Part shown: in pieces, positions 26,110 through 35,517 of the stretch | How the letters are laid out: each line of letters opens with the position of its first letter | Numbering within the stretch: the first letter of the stretch is position 1 | Assembly (NCBI GenBank): GCA_019285715.1 | Contig: CP079108.1 | Location: forward strand, 2,495,001 to 2,559,000 | DNA from: Sphingosinicellaceae bacterium | GTDB taxonomy: Bacteria > Pseudomonadota > Alphaproteobacteria > Sphingomonadales > Sphingomonadaceae | Length of the DNA: 64,000 nucleotides | Reading direction: 5' to 3' | Program-made: the position numbers and the translations under genes | The notes under the pieces: model-generated | Told to the model about the DNA's origin: nothing | Databases searched by the model: none | The model's input: only the letters and a program-made list of their open reading frames with translations

Positions 26110-27399
26110 TCACTTCACGGCGACACCGCCCTTGATGACGTGATCGACATGCTCGAGCACCGACACATCGGCGAGCGGGTCGCCGGTCACCGCGATCAGG
26201 TCGGCGAAGTGGCCGGGCGCCAGCGAGCCGACGTCCTTCGACTTGCCCATCAGCGCGGCGGCGTTGATCGTCGCGGCCTGGATCGCCTGCATCGGGGTCA
26301 TGCCATAGCGGACCATGTACTTGAACTGGCGCGCGTTTAGGCCGTGGGGGAAGACGCCCGCATCGGTGCCGTAGGCGAGCTTGACCCCGGCGCGGACCGC
26401 CTTGCGGAAGCCGACGCGCTGGGCCTCGGTGGTGTCGGTGTTCTTGCGCAGGATGTCGGCGGGCCAGCCGTCACGCTTGCCAACCTCGTCGATGAAGTCG
26501 CCGTTGTAGACGTCCATGACCAGCCACGCGCCTTTGGCCTTGGCGAGCGCGATGCCCTCGTCGTCGATCAGCGAGGCATGCTCGATCGACCGTACCCCGG
26601 CGCGTAACGCCATCTTGATGCCCTCCGCACCGTGGGCGTGTGCGGTGGCGTAGCTGCCGTTGCGGGCGGCTTCGAGTACGGCGGCGTGCATCTCCTCCTC
26701 GCTTAGCTCGGGCGCACCGGGCTCGGTCCCCGCGGCGAGGACCGCGCCGGTGGCGATCAGCTTGAGGAAGTTGGCGCCGTTCTGGAACATCGTCCGCGCC
26801 TTGACTGTCATGTCGGCGGGGCCAGTGATGACCCCCATCCGCATGATCGCCGGGACGACGACATCGGGCGCGAGGCCGGTGACCTCGCCGCCGCCGCCGG
26901 GCACGGTCAGATAGGCACCGGCAACGCTCATCCGCGGCCCCTCGACCTCGCCGCTGTCGATGGCGTTGCGCAGCGAGACGTCGCCGAACGCGCGGAAGGT
27001 GCCGACGTCGCGGACGCTGGTGAAGCCCGCCTCCAGCGTGTCGCGGGCATGCTTCGCCCCCAGCAATGCGATGTCGGCACCGGAGTGGAGCAGTGGCTCG
27101 GCGGCATTATTCGTCTGCTCGGTGTCGGCCAGGTGCGTGTGCATGTCGATCAGGCCGGGCAGGACCGTGTAGGCGCTCCAGTCGATCGCGACGACGCCGG
27201 CCGGGCGCGAAGCATAGGGCATGATCGCGGTGACCCGGTCGTCGTCGATGCGGATCAGCTGGTCGCTGAGGACGGTGCCCTTCTCGGTATCGACCAGCCG
27301 GCCGGCGCGGACGTACTCGGTCTTGGCCAGTGCCGGCGCACCCGCCAGCACCGCCATCGCTGCCACCGCCAGGAGCCGCACGAGCAATGTTCGTGTCAT
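26110..27399 (-). CDS. Secreted metal-dependent amidohydrolase (prolidase-like)
   Basis: 429 residues, signal peptide 1-25 (ending APALA). Amidohydrolase superfamily: metal ligands DMHTHL (about 85-90), FLKLIATGAV with the bridging Lys (about 210), AHAHG and EHASLID, and the final GTDAGVFPHG. Closest in style to secreted Xaa-Pro dipeptidase/imidazolonepropionase-like enzymes. Divergent from the Rieske operon and with a weak match to the shared cluster motif upstream (27434-27447), so probably part of the same catabolic set. It could release the N-methylated substrate from a conjugate; that is inference. Confidence 0.82.
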   Translation of the reverse strand: MTRTLLVRLLAVAAMAVLAGAPALAKTEYVRAGRLVDTEKGTVLSDQLIRIDDDRVTAIMPYASRPAGVVAIDWSAYTVLPGLIDMHTHLADTEQTNNAAEPLLHSGADIALLGAKHARDTLEAGFTSVRDVGTFRAFGDVSLRNAIDSGEVEGPRMSVAGAYLTVPGGGGEVTGLAPDVVVPAIMRMGVITGPADMTVKARTMFQNGANFLKLIATGAVLAAGTEPGAPELSEEEMHAAVLEAARNGSYATAHAHGAEGIKMALRAGVRSIEHASLIDDEGIALAKAKGAWLVMDVYNGDFIDEVGKRDGWPADILRKNTDTTEAQRVGFRKAVRAGVKLAYGTDAGVFPHGLNARQFKYMVRYGMTPMQAIQAATINAAALMGKSKDVGSLAPGHFADLIAVTGDPLADVSVLEHVDHVIKGGVAVK

Positions 27400-27433
27400 C
27401 CGCTGTTCCCCGATCGAGCCTCAGAATGCGCGA

Positions 27434-27447
27434 CTATTATACACTCG
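27434..27447 (-). promoter_or_regulatory. Weak copy of the shared catabolic-cluster motif plus TATAAT
   Basis: On the minus strand CGAGTGTATAATAG matches 11 of 14 positions of the motif CARSTGTCYAAYAA found upstream of other cluster genes. It includes a consensus-like TATAAT 35-40 bases before the amidohydrolase ATG. It may simply be the -10 element. Confidence 0.35.
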
Positions 27448-27492
27448 TCAAATAGTAAAGACGTGACAAATCGGGTTGTACCCTCGTAACGG

Positions 27493-27514
27493 TTGTTATA
27501 CAGGTGTCTAACAA
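27493..27514 (+). promoter_or_regulatory. Candidate operator (site 1) upstream of the first Rieske oxygenase
   Basis: Palindrome with outer arms TTGTTA (27493-27498) and TAACAA (27509-27514) and inner ACA/TGT; 18 of 22 positions are symmetric. Its right half CAGGTGTCTAACAA matches motif sites at 33542-33563 and 41373-41394. It ends 15 bases before the ATG, so a bound repressor would block the start of transcription or translation. A TetR-family gene lies at the other end of the cluster. Confidence 0.6.
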
Positions 27515-27529
27515 TTGGGGATCCTCTCG

Positions 27530-28714
27530 ATGGCAAGCAGTCCGGCGCCGGTGACCGCGCGTGACCCGCAGGAAGGCTGGAGCCTGCCTGCCTGGACCTA
27601 TTCCGACACCGACTATTTCGCGGCCGAGATGGCGCGAGTCATCCGCCCGAGCTGGCAAATCGTCTGCCACGTCAGCGACGTGCCCGCGACCGGCGACTGG
27701 CACACCCTCGACTATGCCGGCGAGAGCGTCCTCGTCATCCGCGGCGACGACGGCGAGGTCCGCGCCTTCACCAACGTCTGCCGCCACCGCGGCTCGCGCC
27801 TCGTCGACGGTGCCGCGGGCTGCGCGAAAAAGCTGGTCTGCCCGTACCACGCCTGGACCTACCAGCTCGACGGCAGCCTGACCGGCGTCCCCGGCCGCCG
27901 CGAATACCCCGAGCTCGACATGGCGAAGAGCGGCCTCGTCCCCGTCGACATCGAGCTTTGGCACGGCTTCATCTTCGTCCGGCTGGAGGGCGGCGGACCC
28001 TCGGTCGCGGCGATGATGGCGCCGTACGCCACGGAGATCGCGCCCTACCGCTTCGAGGATTTGCGCGCCGTCGGCCGGGTCACGCTGCGACCGCGCACCG
28101 TCAACTGGAAGAACGTCGCCGACAATTATTCGGACGGCCTGCATATCCCGGTCGCCCACCCCGGCCTGACCCGGCTCTTCGGCAAGGGCTACGGCATCGA
28201 GGCCGAACCGCACGTCGACCGCATGTGGGGCGCGCTGATCGACAAGCCCTCCGCCAACCTGTCGGAGCGGATGTACCAGCAGGTCCTGCCCCCGGTGCCG
28301 CACCTGCCCGCGGCGGCGCAGCGCCTGTGGCTGTATTTCAAGCTGTGGCCCAACGTCGCTTTCGACATTTATCCGGACCAGATCGACTTCATGCAGTTCT
28401 TGCCCGTCTCCCCGACCGAGACGCTGATCCGCGAGATCAGCTATGCCCTGCCCGACGACCGTCGCGAGATGCGGGCGGCGCGCTACCTCAACTGGCGCAT
28501 CAACCGGCAGGTCAATGCCGAGGACACCATGCTGATCCAGCGCGTCCAGGACGGCATGGCGTCGAAAAGTTTCACTGTCGGCCCGCTCGGCACCAGCGAA
28601 GTCTGCCTGCGCGGGTTCTGCCGCAAGATGCGCGACCTGATCCCCGAATCCCGGCTAGAGCGCGCGCCTGCGCCCGGTTGGAGCCACCGTTCCCCAGTTA
28701 GTGCCGCCAAGTGA
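27530..28714 (+). CDS. Rieske-type aromatic-ring/N-demethylating oxygenase, alpha subunit
   Basis: 394 residues from ATG 27530 (GGGGA about nine bases upstream). Rieske centre: CRHRG at about 82 and CPYHAW at about 103. Mononuclear iron site: NWKNVADNYSDGLHIPVAH near 190-208, with bridging Asp and the two His. Closest in style to Rieske monooxygenases acting on quaternary amines or aromatic acids. No reductase gene adjoins. Stop overlaps the next gene by GTGA, and that gene encodes a PYROXD2-like flavoprotein. The same pairing recurs at 40.2-43.1 kb. Confidence 0.88.
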   Translation: MASSPAPVTARDPQEGWSLPAWTYSDTDYFAAEMARVIRPSWQIVCHVSDVPATGDWHTLDYAGESVLVIRGDDGEVRAFTNVCRHRGSRLVDGAAGCAKKLVCPYHAWTYQLDGSLTGVPGRREYPELDMAKSGLVPVDIELWHGFIFVRLEGGGPSVAAMMAPYATEIAPYRFEDLRAVGRVTLRPRTVNWKNVADNYSDGLHIPVAHPGLTRLFGKGYGIEAEPHVDRMWGALIDKPSANLSERMYQQVLPPVPHLPAAAQRLWLYFKLWPNVAFDIYPDQIDFMQFLPVSPTETLIREISYALPDDRREMRAARYLNWRINRQVNAEDTMLIQRVQDGMASKSFTVGPLGTSEVCLRGFCRKMRDLIPESRLERAPAPGWSHRSPVSAAK

Positions 28715-30321
28715 CCAAGAATTACGACGCGGTGATCATCGGCGGCGGCCACAACGGCCTTGTCTGCGCCTTCTATCTGGCGCGGGCCGGCCTCAAGGTC
28801 CGCATCGTCGAGGCCCGCGACACCGTCGGCGGCGCGGCGGTGACCGAGGAGTTCCACCCCGGTTTCCGCAACTCGGTGGCGAGCTACACGGTCAGCCTGC
28901 TCCAGCCCAAGGTCATCGCCGACATGAAGCTGGTCGACCACGGCTACCGCGTCATCGAGCGGCCGATCTCCAACTTCCTGCCCCAGCCCGACGGCGGCTA
29001 TCTCAAGCTCGGTGGCGGCCTCGAGCGCACCCAGGCCGAGTTCCGCAAGTTCTCGAAGCACGATGCCGACGTGCTCCCCGCTTATTACTCGGCGCTGGAG
29101 AACGTCGCCGAGGTGCTGCGCGGCCTCGCGCTGAAAAGCCCGCCCAACATCGGCGACGGCCTCAAGACGCTGATCGACGGCGCGCGCCAGGGCCGCTCGC
29201 TTTCGAAACTGTCGCTCGAGCAGCAGCGCGACGTGCTCGACCTGTTCGTCAAGTCGGCGCGGACCTTCCTCGACAGCTGGTTCGAGAGCGAAGCGGTCAA
29301 GGCGGCCTTCGGCTTCGACGCGGTGGTCGGCAACTACGCCAGTCCCGACACGCCCGGCTCGGCCTATGTGCTCCTCCACCACGTTTTCGGCGAAGTGAAC
29401 GGCAAGAAGGGCGCATGGGGCCACGCGATCGGCGGCATGGGCGCGATCACCCAGGCGATGGCCAAGGTCTGCGTCGCCGCCGGCGTCGAGATCAGCCTCG
29501 AGAGCCCGGTCGCGCGTGTCCTCGTCGACGGCGACAAGGCGGTCGGCGTGCGGCTGACCGGCGGTGAGGAGGTCATGGGTGACGCCATCATCGCCAACGT
29601 CGGGCCAAAACTCCTTTACGAAAAGCTCATTGATCCGGTCGACCTCGGGCCGACCTTCCTGAAGCGCGCCAAGGCCTTCAAGGCCGGCTCCGGCACCTTC
29701 CGGATGAACGTCGCGCTGTCGGAGCTGCCACGCTTCACCGTGCTGCCCGAGCCCGGCGAGCACCTGGAGAGCGGCATCATCCTCGCGCCGACGCTCGACT
29801 ACATGGACAAGGCCTTCGTCGACGCCAAGGCGCACGGCTGGTCGAAGCAGCCAATCGTCGAGATGCTGATCCCCTCGATCATCGACGACAGTCTCGCCCC
29901 TCCCGGCCAGCACGTCGCCAGCCTGTTCTGCCAGCAATTCGCGCCGGTCCTGCCCGATGGCCGCGACTGGGACGACGAGGAAGGCGCGGCGGTCGAGGTC
30001 ATCCTCGACACCGTGGAGGCACAGGCCCCGGGCTTCCGCGCCTCGATCCTCGGCACGATGGTGCTCAGCCCCAAGGGGCTCGAGCGCAAGTTCGGGCTGG
30101 TCGGCGGCGACATCATGCACGGCCACATGTCGCTCGACCAATTGTGGGCGGCGCGCCCGGTGCTCGGCAACGGCGCCTATCGCGGGCCGCTGAAGGGCCT
30201 CTACATGTGCGGCGCCGGCACCCATCCCGGCGGCGGCGTCACCGGCGCCCCGGGGCACAATGCAGCGCGCGAGATCCTGGCGGACCGCAGCTTCTTCGGG
30301 CGACTGGTCAGGGGCCGCTAG
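28711..30321 (+). CDS. PYROXD2-like (phytoene-desaturase fold) FAD oxidoreductase
   Basis: 536 residues from GTG 28711. FAD motif YDAVIIGGGHNGLVCAFYLARAG (5-27) then VGGAAVTEEFHPGF; C-terminal family signature YMCGAGTHPGGGVTGAPGHNAAREIL. These enzymes resemble carotenoid desaturases, but the PYROXD2 branch has no established bacterial substrate. Paralogous to the protein at 41466-43091. Translationally coupled to the Rieske oxygenase, suggesting it oxidises the product or supplies electrons; that is inference. Confidence 0.85.
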   Translation: MTKNYDAVIIGGGHNGLVCAFYLARAGLKVRIVEARDTVGGAAVTEEFHPGFRNSVASYTVSLLQPKVIADMKLVDHGYRVIERPISNFLPQPDGGYLKLGGGLERTQAEFRKFSKHDADVLPAYYSALENVAEVLRGLALKSPPNIGDGLKTLIDGARQGRSLSKLSLEQQRDVLDLFVKSARTFLDSWFESEAVKAAFGFDAVVGNYASPDTPGSAYVLLHHVFGEVNGKKGAWGHAIGGMGAITQAMAKVCVAAGVEISLESPVARVLVDGDKAVGVRLTGGEEVMGDAIIANVGPKLLYEKLIDPVDLGPTFLKRAKAFKAGSGTFRMNVALSELPRFTVLPEPGEHLESGIILAPTLDYMDKAFVDAKAHGWSKQPIVEMLIPSIIDDSLAPPGQHVASLFCQQFAPVLPDGRDWDDEEGAAVEVILDTVEAQAPGFRASILGTMVLSPKGLERKFGLVGGDIMHGHMSLDQLWAARPVLGNGAYRGPLKGLYMCGAGTHPGGGVTGAPGHNAAREILADRSFFGRLVRGR

Positions 30322-31091
30322 GCCGGGCCCAACCGCTGCAACGCCCAGGCCGTCGTGACGCGGCGATAGGTTTCGCTGATTTGGCCGTCGTCGAGCAAGG
30401 CCAGCGCCCTGCCCCGCGCCTCGGCCCGGTCGACTGGCGCGACCTCGTCGAGCCGCGCCCGCACCGCGGCCCGCCAGCGCAGGTGATCGGCGAGGCGGAC
30501 CGGATCGGCCGAGCGCTCGGCGTCCACCGGCTGGTCGAGCAGGACCTCCGGCCACAGGGTGTCGTGCATGTTCTCGAGCGTCACCGGGTCATCGCTCGAC
30601 AGTGCAATATCGGCATCCGCGGTTTCGCCCGACGGGCTGTAGGCGAAGCACAGCTTGAGCCGGTCTTGCGCCGCCTCGGGCTCCTTGAAGTCGTGGACGA
30701 CCGTGTCGACCGGGCCGTCCGGGATCAGCAGGTGAGTGATGCCGTGGCTGTTGAGGGCTGGCAGCACGGCGCGGGCATCGCCGGGCAGGAAGATATCACG
30801 ACGGCTCGGCCAGAAGTCGAACAGGCTGAAATCGCCCCAGCGGCCACCGACGTGGAACAGGTAGATTTCGGCATACCAGGACGCAGCGAGCCGCCGGCCC
30901 CCAGCATGCGCGGCGTGGCAGGCGATCGCCAGCTGGATCGCCAGCGACGCACCGAGCGCCCCTAACGGCGTCGTCATCACGACGCCAAGCCGATCGTGCG
31001 ACTGCCAGTCGAGCAGAGTCTCGACCGGGACCGCCGCGCCGTCGACCTGCAGCGCGAACATCGCCGGCTTCAGTTGCGCGACGGTGTGCAT
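30318..31091 (-). CDS. Conserved-looking hypothetical protein of the catabolic cluster
   Basis: 257 residues from ATG 31091, with GAGGGGG five bases upstream and ten bases after the TonB receptor stop, so cotranscribed with the receptor. No signal peptide or membrane helix. Contains GRWGDFSLFDFWPSRRDIFLPGD and HGITHLLIPDG, plus a charged helical C-terminus. I do not recognise the family. The codon pattern is like its neighbours and the ends are clean: the stop overlaps the convergent flavoprotein stop by four bases. Confidence 0.7.
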   Translation of the reverse strand: MHTVAQLKPAMFALQVDGAAVPVETLLDWQSHDRLGVVMTTPLGALGASLAIQLAIACHAAHAGGRRLAASWYAEIYLFHVGGRWGDFSLFDFWPSRRDIFLPGDARAVLPALNSHGITHLLIPDGPVDTVVHDFKEPEAAQDRLKLCFAYSPSGETADADIALSSDDPVTLENMHDTLWPEVLLDQPVDAERSADPVRLADHLRWRAAVRARLDEVAPVDRAEARGRALALLDDGQISETYRRVTTAWALQRLGPA

Positions 31092-31101
31092 CCGGGCCCC
31101 C

Positions 31102-33471
31102 TCAGAAGCGCTGCCCGACCTTGATGCCGAACAGCTGCGGCTTGACCGGATAGGCCCGGTAATAGACCCCGCAATAGGACGGCGCGCAGGCGGTGTTGCG
31201 GCTGAGCTGGCCACGCTGGTCGAAGGCATTCTGGATGAACATCTCGATCGACATGTTGCTGGTCAGCTTGGTGCCGAGCGAGAAGTCGAGCGTGGTGAAC
31301 TGCTTGGTGTAGCCGACCACGTCGGCCTCGGTATCGAGCAGGAACGATCGCGTACCGCCCTGATGGTTGACGCTGGCCTGGACAAAGCTCTCGGCGCTGC
31401 CCGTGGCGAAGGTATAGCGCGCCGTCGCATTGCCTTTGAAGCGCGGCTGGACCGGCAGGCGCGTGCCCGACGGCGTGCACTGGATATCACCCGAGAAGTT
31501 CTGCTCGCAGAACGGTGTCGTCGTCTTGGCGCGTAGGTAGGTGCCCGACGCCGACAGCTCGAGGCCACGCGTCTTGTAAAGCACGTCGCCCTCGATGCCC
31601 TTGACCTCGGCACCACCGACGTTGGAGATGCTGGTGACGCCGTTGTCACCGGGCCGAGCCAGCCCGAACTGCATGTCCTTCCACTTCTCGTAGAAGATCG
31701 CACCGTTGACGCGCAGCGGCCCCCAGCGGGTTTTCCAGCCGAGCTCGAAATTGCTCAGCGTGTCCGACTTGTACGGGCCGTAACGCGGATCACGGTTGTT
31801 GCCGCCGGGGCGGAAGCCGGTCGAGTAGGTCGCATAGACCATGCGTTCCGGATCGATCTTCCAGCTCAAGCTGGCCTTGTGGGTTTCTCCCGCCTCGCTG
31901 ATGCGCTTGTTGACGTTGACGCACGGCAGGTCGGCACGCGTCGTCGGGACGCAATTGTTGGCGAGTGCGCTGTTAAAACCCGAGAAGCCGTAGAGCGAGT
32001 TCTGCGCGATGAAGCCGCGGATACCGGCGGTCAGCGTCAGCGTCGGCAGAATATCGAAGCTCGCTTCGCCGAACATCGCATAGTCGCGGTCGACGCGGTC
32101 GAGCCGCTTAACATACACCGCGTCGCCAAAGCCCGGTATCGGCGCAAGATTGGGTAGGTCGTCCCGTGGCACCGAACCAAGACCAGGCACCACATATTTG
32201 GCGTCGATCGCGTTGGTCTGGCGCTGGAAAAACGCCCCGGTTGTCAGCCGCAGCCGATTTTCGCTCGGCGAGCTGACCCGCAGTTCCTGGGTATGCTTGG
32301 TGTAGTCGTACTTGACGATCTGACTTTGCGTCGGATTGAGAAAGCCACCCTTGCCGTCCGGGAAGTTCGTGTAGAAATACCCTGGCGTGTCGTAAGCCAC
32401 GGTATAGTATGAATAATCTATCTGGTTGTTGATCTTGCGCTGGAAATAGCCGCCCGAATAGACCAGGTCCCAGTTGCCGACCTTGCCCTCGATGGTCAGC
32501 GCCGCCTGGTACCAGCGGTCGAGGTTCTCGTCCTTGGTGAAGTCGTGGACATTCAGGTCACCCGCGCGCGGGTCGTACAGGAACGTGCCGTTGGCCTTCT
32601 GGTGCTGGTAGACGATCGACGGAGTCACCGTCCAATTGTCGTCGAGGTCGACCTTTAACGCGGCACGACCGCCGTAGCTGTCGACGGTGTTGAAATTCTT
32701 CTTGACCTGGTCGGCGTTGGTCACGGTCAGGTTGGTGGTCTCGTCGAGGTCGCCGAGTGTGAAGGTGCGCTGGCCGAGTGTGTTGTCGATGTAGCCACCG
32801 TCGTGGTCGTAGTAGCCGACCAGCCGGATCGCGATCGTTGGGGACAGCGGGATATTGACGAAGCCCTCGCCGCTGCCGCCGACGCCACCCTTGCCGAACT
32901 TGTTAAGCTGGAGGTCGTAGCCGGCCTCGAACTTCGACGGATCGGGCTTGTTGGTGATGATCCGCAAGGTACCCGACAGCGAACTCGCGCCGAACAACGT
33001 GCCCTGCGGTCCAGCGAGCGCCTCGACCCGGGCGATGTCGTAGATGTGCAGGTCGACCGCGCCGCCGATCGTCGTGACCGGGGTTTCGTCAAGGTAGATT
33101 CCAGTCGCGGGCAGCGAGCCGGCGTCGAGGCCGTCGCCGCCGCTGGATATGCCGCGGAAGAACAGCTGCGACTGGCTCGGGCCGAACGACTGAAAGCTGA
33201 CGCTTGGCAACAGCTTGGCGTAATCGTCGAAAGACGTGACCTGCTTCTCGTCGAGCGTCTCCTGGCCGAGCGCCTGGATGCTGATCGGCACTTTCTGCAG
33301 GCTCTCGTTGCGGCGGGTCGCGGTGACGATGATGTCGCCATTGGTGTCGGCTTGGGCGACCTGGGTTTCCTGCGCCGTCGCCGGCATCGCCACGGCGACC
33401 GCGGTGGTCGCCAGGAGCAGACCCGCGAGGCTGCGAGTGCTGCCGCTCGTGCGTGCGTCGCCGCGTCTCAT
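31102..33471 (-). CDS. TonB-dependent outer-membrane receptor
   Basis: 789 residues. Signal peptide 1-33 ending PATAQ, a TonB box-like DIIVTATRR (46-54), plug domain (about 60-170) with FRGISSGGDGLDAGSLPATGIYLDETPV and ARVEALAGPQGTLFGASSLSGTLRIIT, then a 22-strand-type barrel ending in aromatic FGIKVGQRF. ATG 33471 has GAGGGG six bases upstream. The motif site at 33542-33563 lies upstream. Likely imports the cluster substrate or a larger precursor across the outer membrane. Confidence 0.93.
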   Translation of the reverse strand: MRRGDARTSGSTRSLAGLLLATTAVAVAMPATAQETQVAQADTNGDIIVTATRRNESLQKVPISIQALGQETLDEKQVTSFDDYAKLLPSVSFQSFGPSQSQLFFRGISSGGDGLDAGSLPATGIYLDETPVTTIGGAVDLHIYDIARVEALAGPQGTLFGASSLSGTLRIITNKPDPSKFEAGYDLQLNKFGKGGVGGSGEGFVNIPLSPTIAIRLVGYYDHDGGYIDNTLGQRTFTLGDLDETTNLTVTNADQVKKNFNTVDSYGGRAALKVDLDDNWTVTPSIVYQHQKANGTFLYDPRAGDLNVHDFTKDENLDRWYQAALTIEGKVGNWDLVYSGGYFQRKINNQIDYSYYTVAYDTPGYFYTNFPDGKGGFLNPTQSQIVKYDYTKHTQELRVSSPSENRLRLTTGAFFQRQTNAIDAKYVVPGLGSVPRDDLPNLAPIPGFGDAVYVKRLDRVDRDYAMFGEASFDILPTLTLTAGIRGFIAQNSLYGFSGFNSALANNCVPTTRADLPCVNVNKRISEAGETHKASLSWKIDPERMVYATYSTGFRPGGNNRDPRYGPYKSDTLSNFELGWKTRWGPLRVNGAIFYEKWKDMQFGLARPGDNGVTSISNVGGAEVKGIEGDVLYKTRGLELSASGTYLRAKTTTPFCEQNFSGDIQCTPSGTRLPVQPRFKGNATARYTFATGSAESFVQASVNHQGGTRSFLLDTEADVVGYTKQFTTLDFSLGTKLTSNMSIEMFIQNAFDQRGQLSRNTACAPSYCGVYYRAYPVKPQLFGIKVGQRF

Positions 33472-33541
33472 CGAAAACCCCTCTGCCCGAACGGCGCCGA
33501 CATCCGGGTATTCCCGTGACGTCGCGTCGCAGGCTCACGCT

Positions 33542-33563
33542 TTATTGGACAGTTGTCAACTGT
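33542..33563 (-). promoter_or_regulatory. Candidate operator (site 2) upstream of the TonB receptor
   Basis: In the receptor direction the site reads ...CAACTGTCCAATAA, one base different over 14 from site 3. An internal dyad ACAGTTG-T-CAACTGT (33549-33563) is perfect. It overlaps the stop codon of the TPR-sulfotransferase gene and ends about 70 bases before the receptor ATG. Confidence 0.6.
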
Positions 33564-35490
33564 ATGCTGGCTGCACGGCTTCAGGCGGATCGAAACGGGT
33601 CGTATAATCGTCCAGCACGGTCCCCAGCGCGCTTCGAAGTGGCCCGAGATACGGACCGAAGCGCTGCCACTGGTCGAGGCCCTCGCGGTAGATCGGACGG
33701 CGCACCTGTTCGGAGCTGGCGGTCCGCACGGCGCGCCCGGATTCGTGGAAGCGCAGGCATGCCGGGTCGAACGGCAAGCCGAGCGCCGCGAGGAGGCGGC
33801 GCACCTCGGCCTCGGTATGCTCGATCATCGCTTCGTAGTGCACGCGGTGAATGCGGCCCGGCAGGACGGCGTCGACGTGGTCCATCATCCGGACATAGTC
33901 GGCGTAGTAACGGCCCATGGTTTCCAGGCTGTATGAGAAGCTCTGCCCGCGCGCGAAATGCTGCTTGAAATTGGAAAAACCGCAGCCGAGCGGATGCCGT
34001 CGCGTGTCGATAATCCGGGCGTTGGGCAGGATCAGGTGGATCAGTCCGACGTGCGCCCAATTGTTGGGCATCTTGTCGATGAAATACGGCCGCCCGGTCT
34101 TGCGGTGCACGCGGGTGCGCTCGAGATACTCCTCGCCGAGCGCCTGCAGCCGCGCTGCCCCGAGTTCCTTCATCACGCTGGGATAGGCATCCTCGTCCTG
34201 CCCACCGAGCCGGCCGGCGAACATCTGGATATCCGGCAGCTCCTGCGTCCCCTCGACGAGCGGATGGCTGGCGAGGATCTGTTCGACCAGCGTCGACCCC
34301 GAGCGCGGCATCCCGAGCACGAAGATCGGGTCGGGGGCCGGGCAGCCCTGCCCGGCGCGCGCCGCAAGGAAGGCGGGTTGCAGTAGCGCGATCGAGCGGT
34401 CGACCCGGTCACTCGTCGCGGTCGGATCATAGTCGAGCGCCGCCAGCCGCAGGCGATTACCCTCGGCATAATGGCCGAACGCCGCCGCCACATCGTCTGC
34501 ATCTTCATGCGCCTTGCCGAGCGCGAAGTGCAGGTGGAAGCGGTCCTCGTCCGTCAGGCCGGGCGCGGCCAACGCCGTCGTCATCGCGGCGATGTCCGCG
34601 GATTCCAGCCGCACGGTCTTGAGGTTGGCGAGGCTCCACCACGCCTCGCCGAAGCCCGGTTCCAGCCCGATGCAGCGGCGATAGGCGGCGACGCTGTCGC
34701 CCTGCCGCCCGAGTGTCTTGAGGGCGTGGCCATAGCTCAGCCAGATCTTCGCGGCGTCGGGCTGGCGTGCCAGGACATGCTCGAAATGCACGACCGCCTC
34801 AGCGACGTCGCCGACCCGCCCGAGCGCCGCAGCGGCGAGGTTGCGCGTCGCGAAATTGTCGGGGTCGGCCGCCATCAGCCGATCGAGTTCGACCAGCGCC
34901 TCGGTGTTGCGGTTCTGCCGGTACAGCACGGTCGCGAGGTTGAAGCGCGCCGGCGCAAAGCCCGGCGCAAGCTCGACCGCCCGCCGCAGCAGGTTCTCGG
35001 CATCGGCATAGCGCCCGATCCGCCCGGCCAGTTCGGCGAGCATTCGGATTGCCGCGACATCGGTCGGATGCTGCTTGAGGTGCCCCTTGAGCAGCGGCTC
35101 GGCGACGGGCAGGTTGCCCTCGCACAAGGCCACCGCCGCAGCGCGCAGCACCGGGTCGCGAACCGAGCTGCGGATTTGCTGCGCATAGGCGTAGTCGGCC
35201 CCCGTGCCGTCGCCGACGAGTATCATCTGGTCGCCGAGCGCCCGCCACGCGTCGGGAGATTCGGGGTCCCGGGTCGTCGCCGCGACCAACGCGGCGATCG
35301 CCTCGCGCGACCGGCCCAGCGCCGCGAGGGCGAGGCCGTGCAAGGTCAGCGCCTCGGGCTGGCCGGGCACCGCCCCCAGGATTTCGCGGGCCTGCTCCTC
35401 GGCAAGTCTGGGCGACCGCACCAGCAGCGTGCGGGCGTGGCCAAGCGCTACCGCCAGACTGCCCTTCGGATCGGAAGTCGCAACTGCCAT
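33556..35490 (-). CDS. TPR-domain sulfotransferase
   Basis: 644 residues. N-terminal two thirds are tetratricopeptide repeats (about 30-310), for example PGFAPARFNLATVLYRQNRNTEALVELDRL. The C-terminal sulfotransferase domain starts with the PAPS 5'-phosphosulfate loop PIFVLGMPRSGSTLVEQIL (about 388-406) and has PYFIDKMPNNWAHVGLI and the 3'-phosphate region RIIDTRRHPLGCGFSNFK. This architecture is common beside TonB receptors in sphingomonads (from memory); target unknown. Upstream of and on the same strand as the receptor, but with its own frame end inside site 2. Confidence 0.88.
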   Translation of the reverse strand: MAVATSDPKGSLAVALGHARTLLVRSPRLAEEQAREILGAVPGQPEALTLHGLALAALGRSREAIAALVAATTRDPESPDAWRALGDQMILVGDGTGADYAYAQQIRSSVRDPVLRAAAVALCEGNLPVAEPLLKGHLKQHPTDVAAIRMLAELAGRIGRYADAENLLRRAVELAPGFAPARFNLATVLYRQNRNTEALVELDRLMAADPDNFATRNLAAAALGRVGDVAEAVVHFEHVLARQPDAAKIWLSYGHALKTLGRQGDSVAAYRRCIGLEPGFGEAWWSLANLKTVRLESADIAAMTTALAAPGLTDEDRFHLHFALGKAHEDADDVAAAFGHYAEGNRLRLAALDYDPTATSDRVDRSIALLQPAFLAARAGQGCPAPDPIFVLGMPRSGSTLVEQILASHPLVEGTQELPDIQMFAGRLGGQDEDAYPSVMKELGAARLQALGEEYLERTRVHRKTGRPYFIDKMPNNWAHVGLIHLILPNARIIDTRRHPLGCGFSNFKQHFARGQSFSYSLETMGRYYADYVRMMDHVDAVLPGRIHRVHYEAMIEHTEAEVRRLLAALGLPFDPACLRFHESGRAVRTASSEQVRRPIYREGLDQWQRFGPYLGPLRSALGTVLDDYTTRFDPPEAVQPAYS

Positions 35491-35517
35491 GGCCGCCCTT
35501 CTAGGCCGCCGCGCGTG

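Noticed and set aside
28483-30555. 690-codon open frame on the minus strand
   Set aside because: Antisense of the PYROXD2-like flavoprotein, whose FAD and C-terminal motifs are clear on the plus strand.
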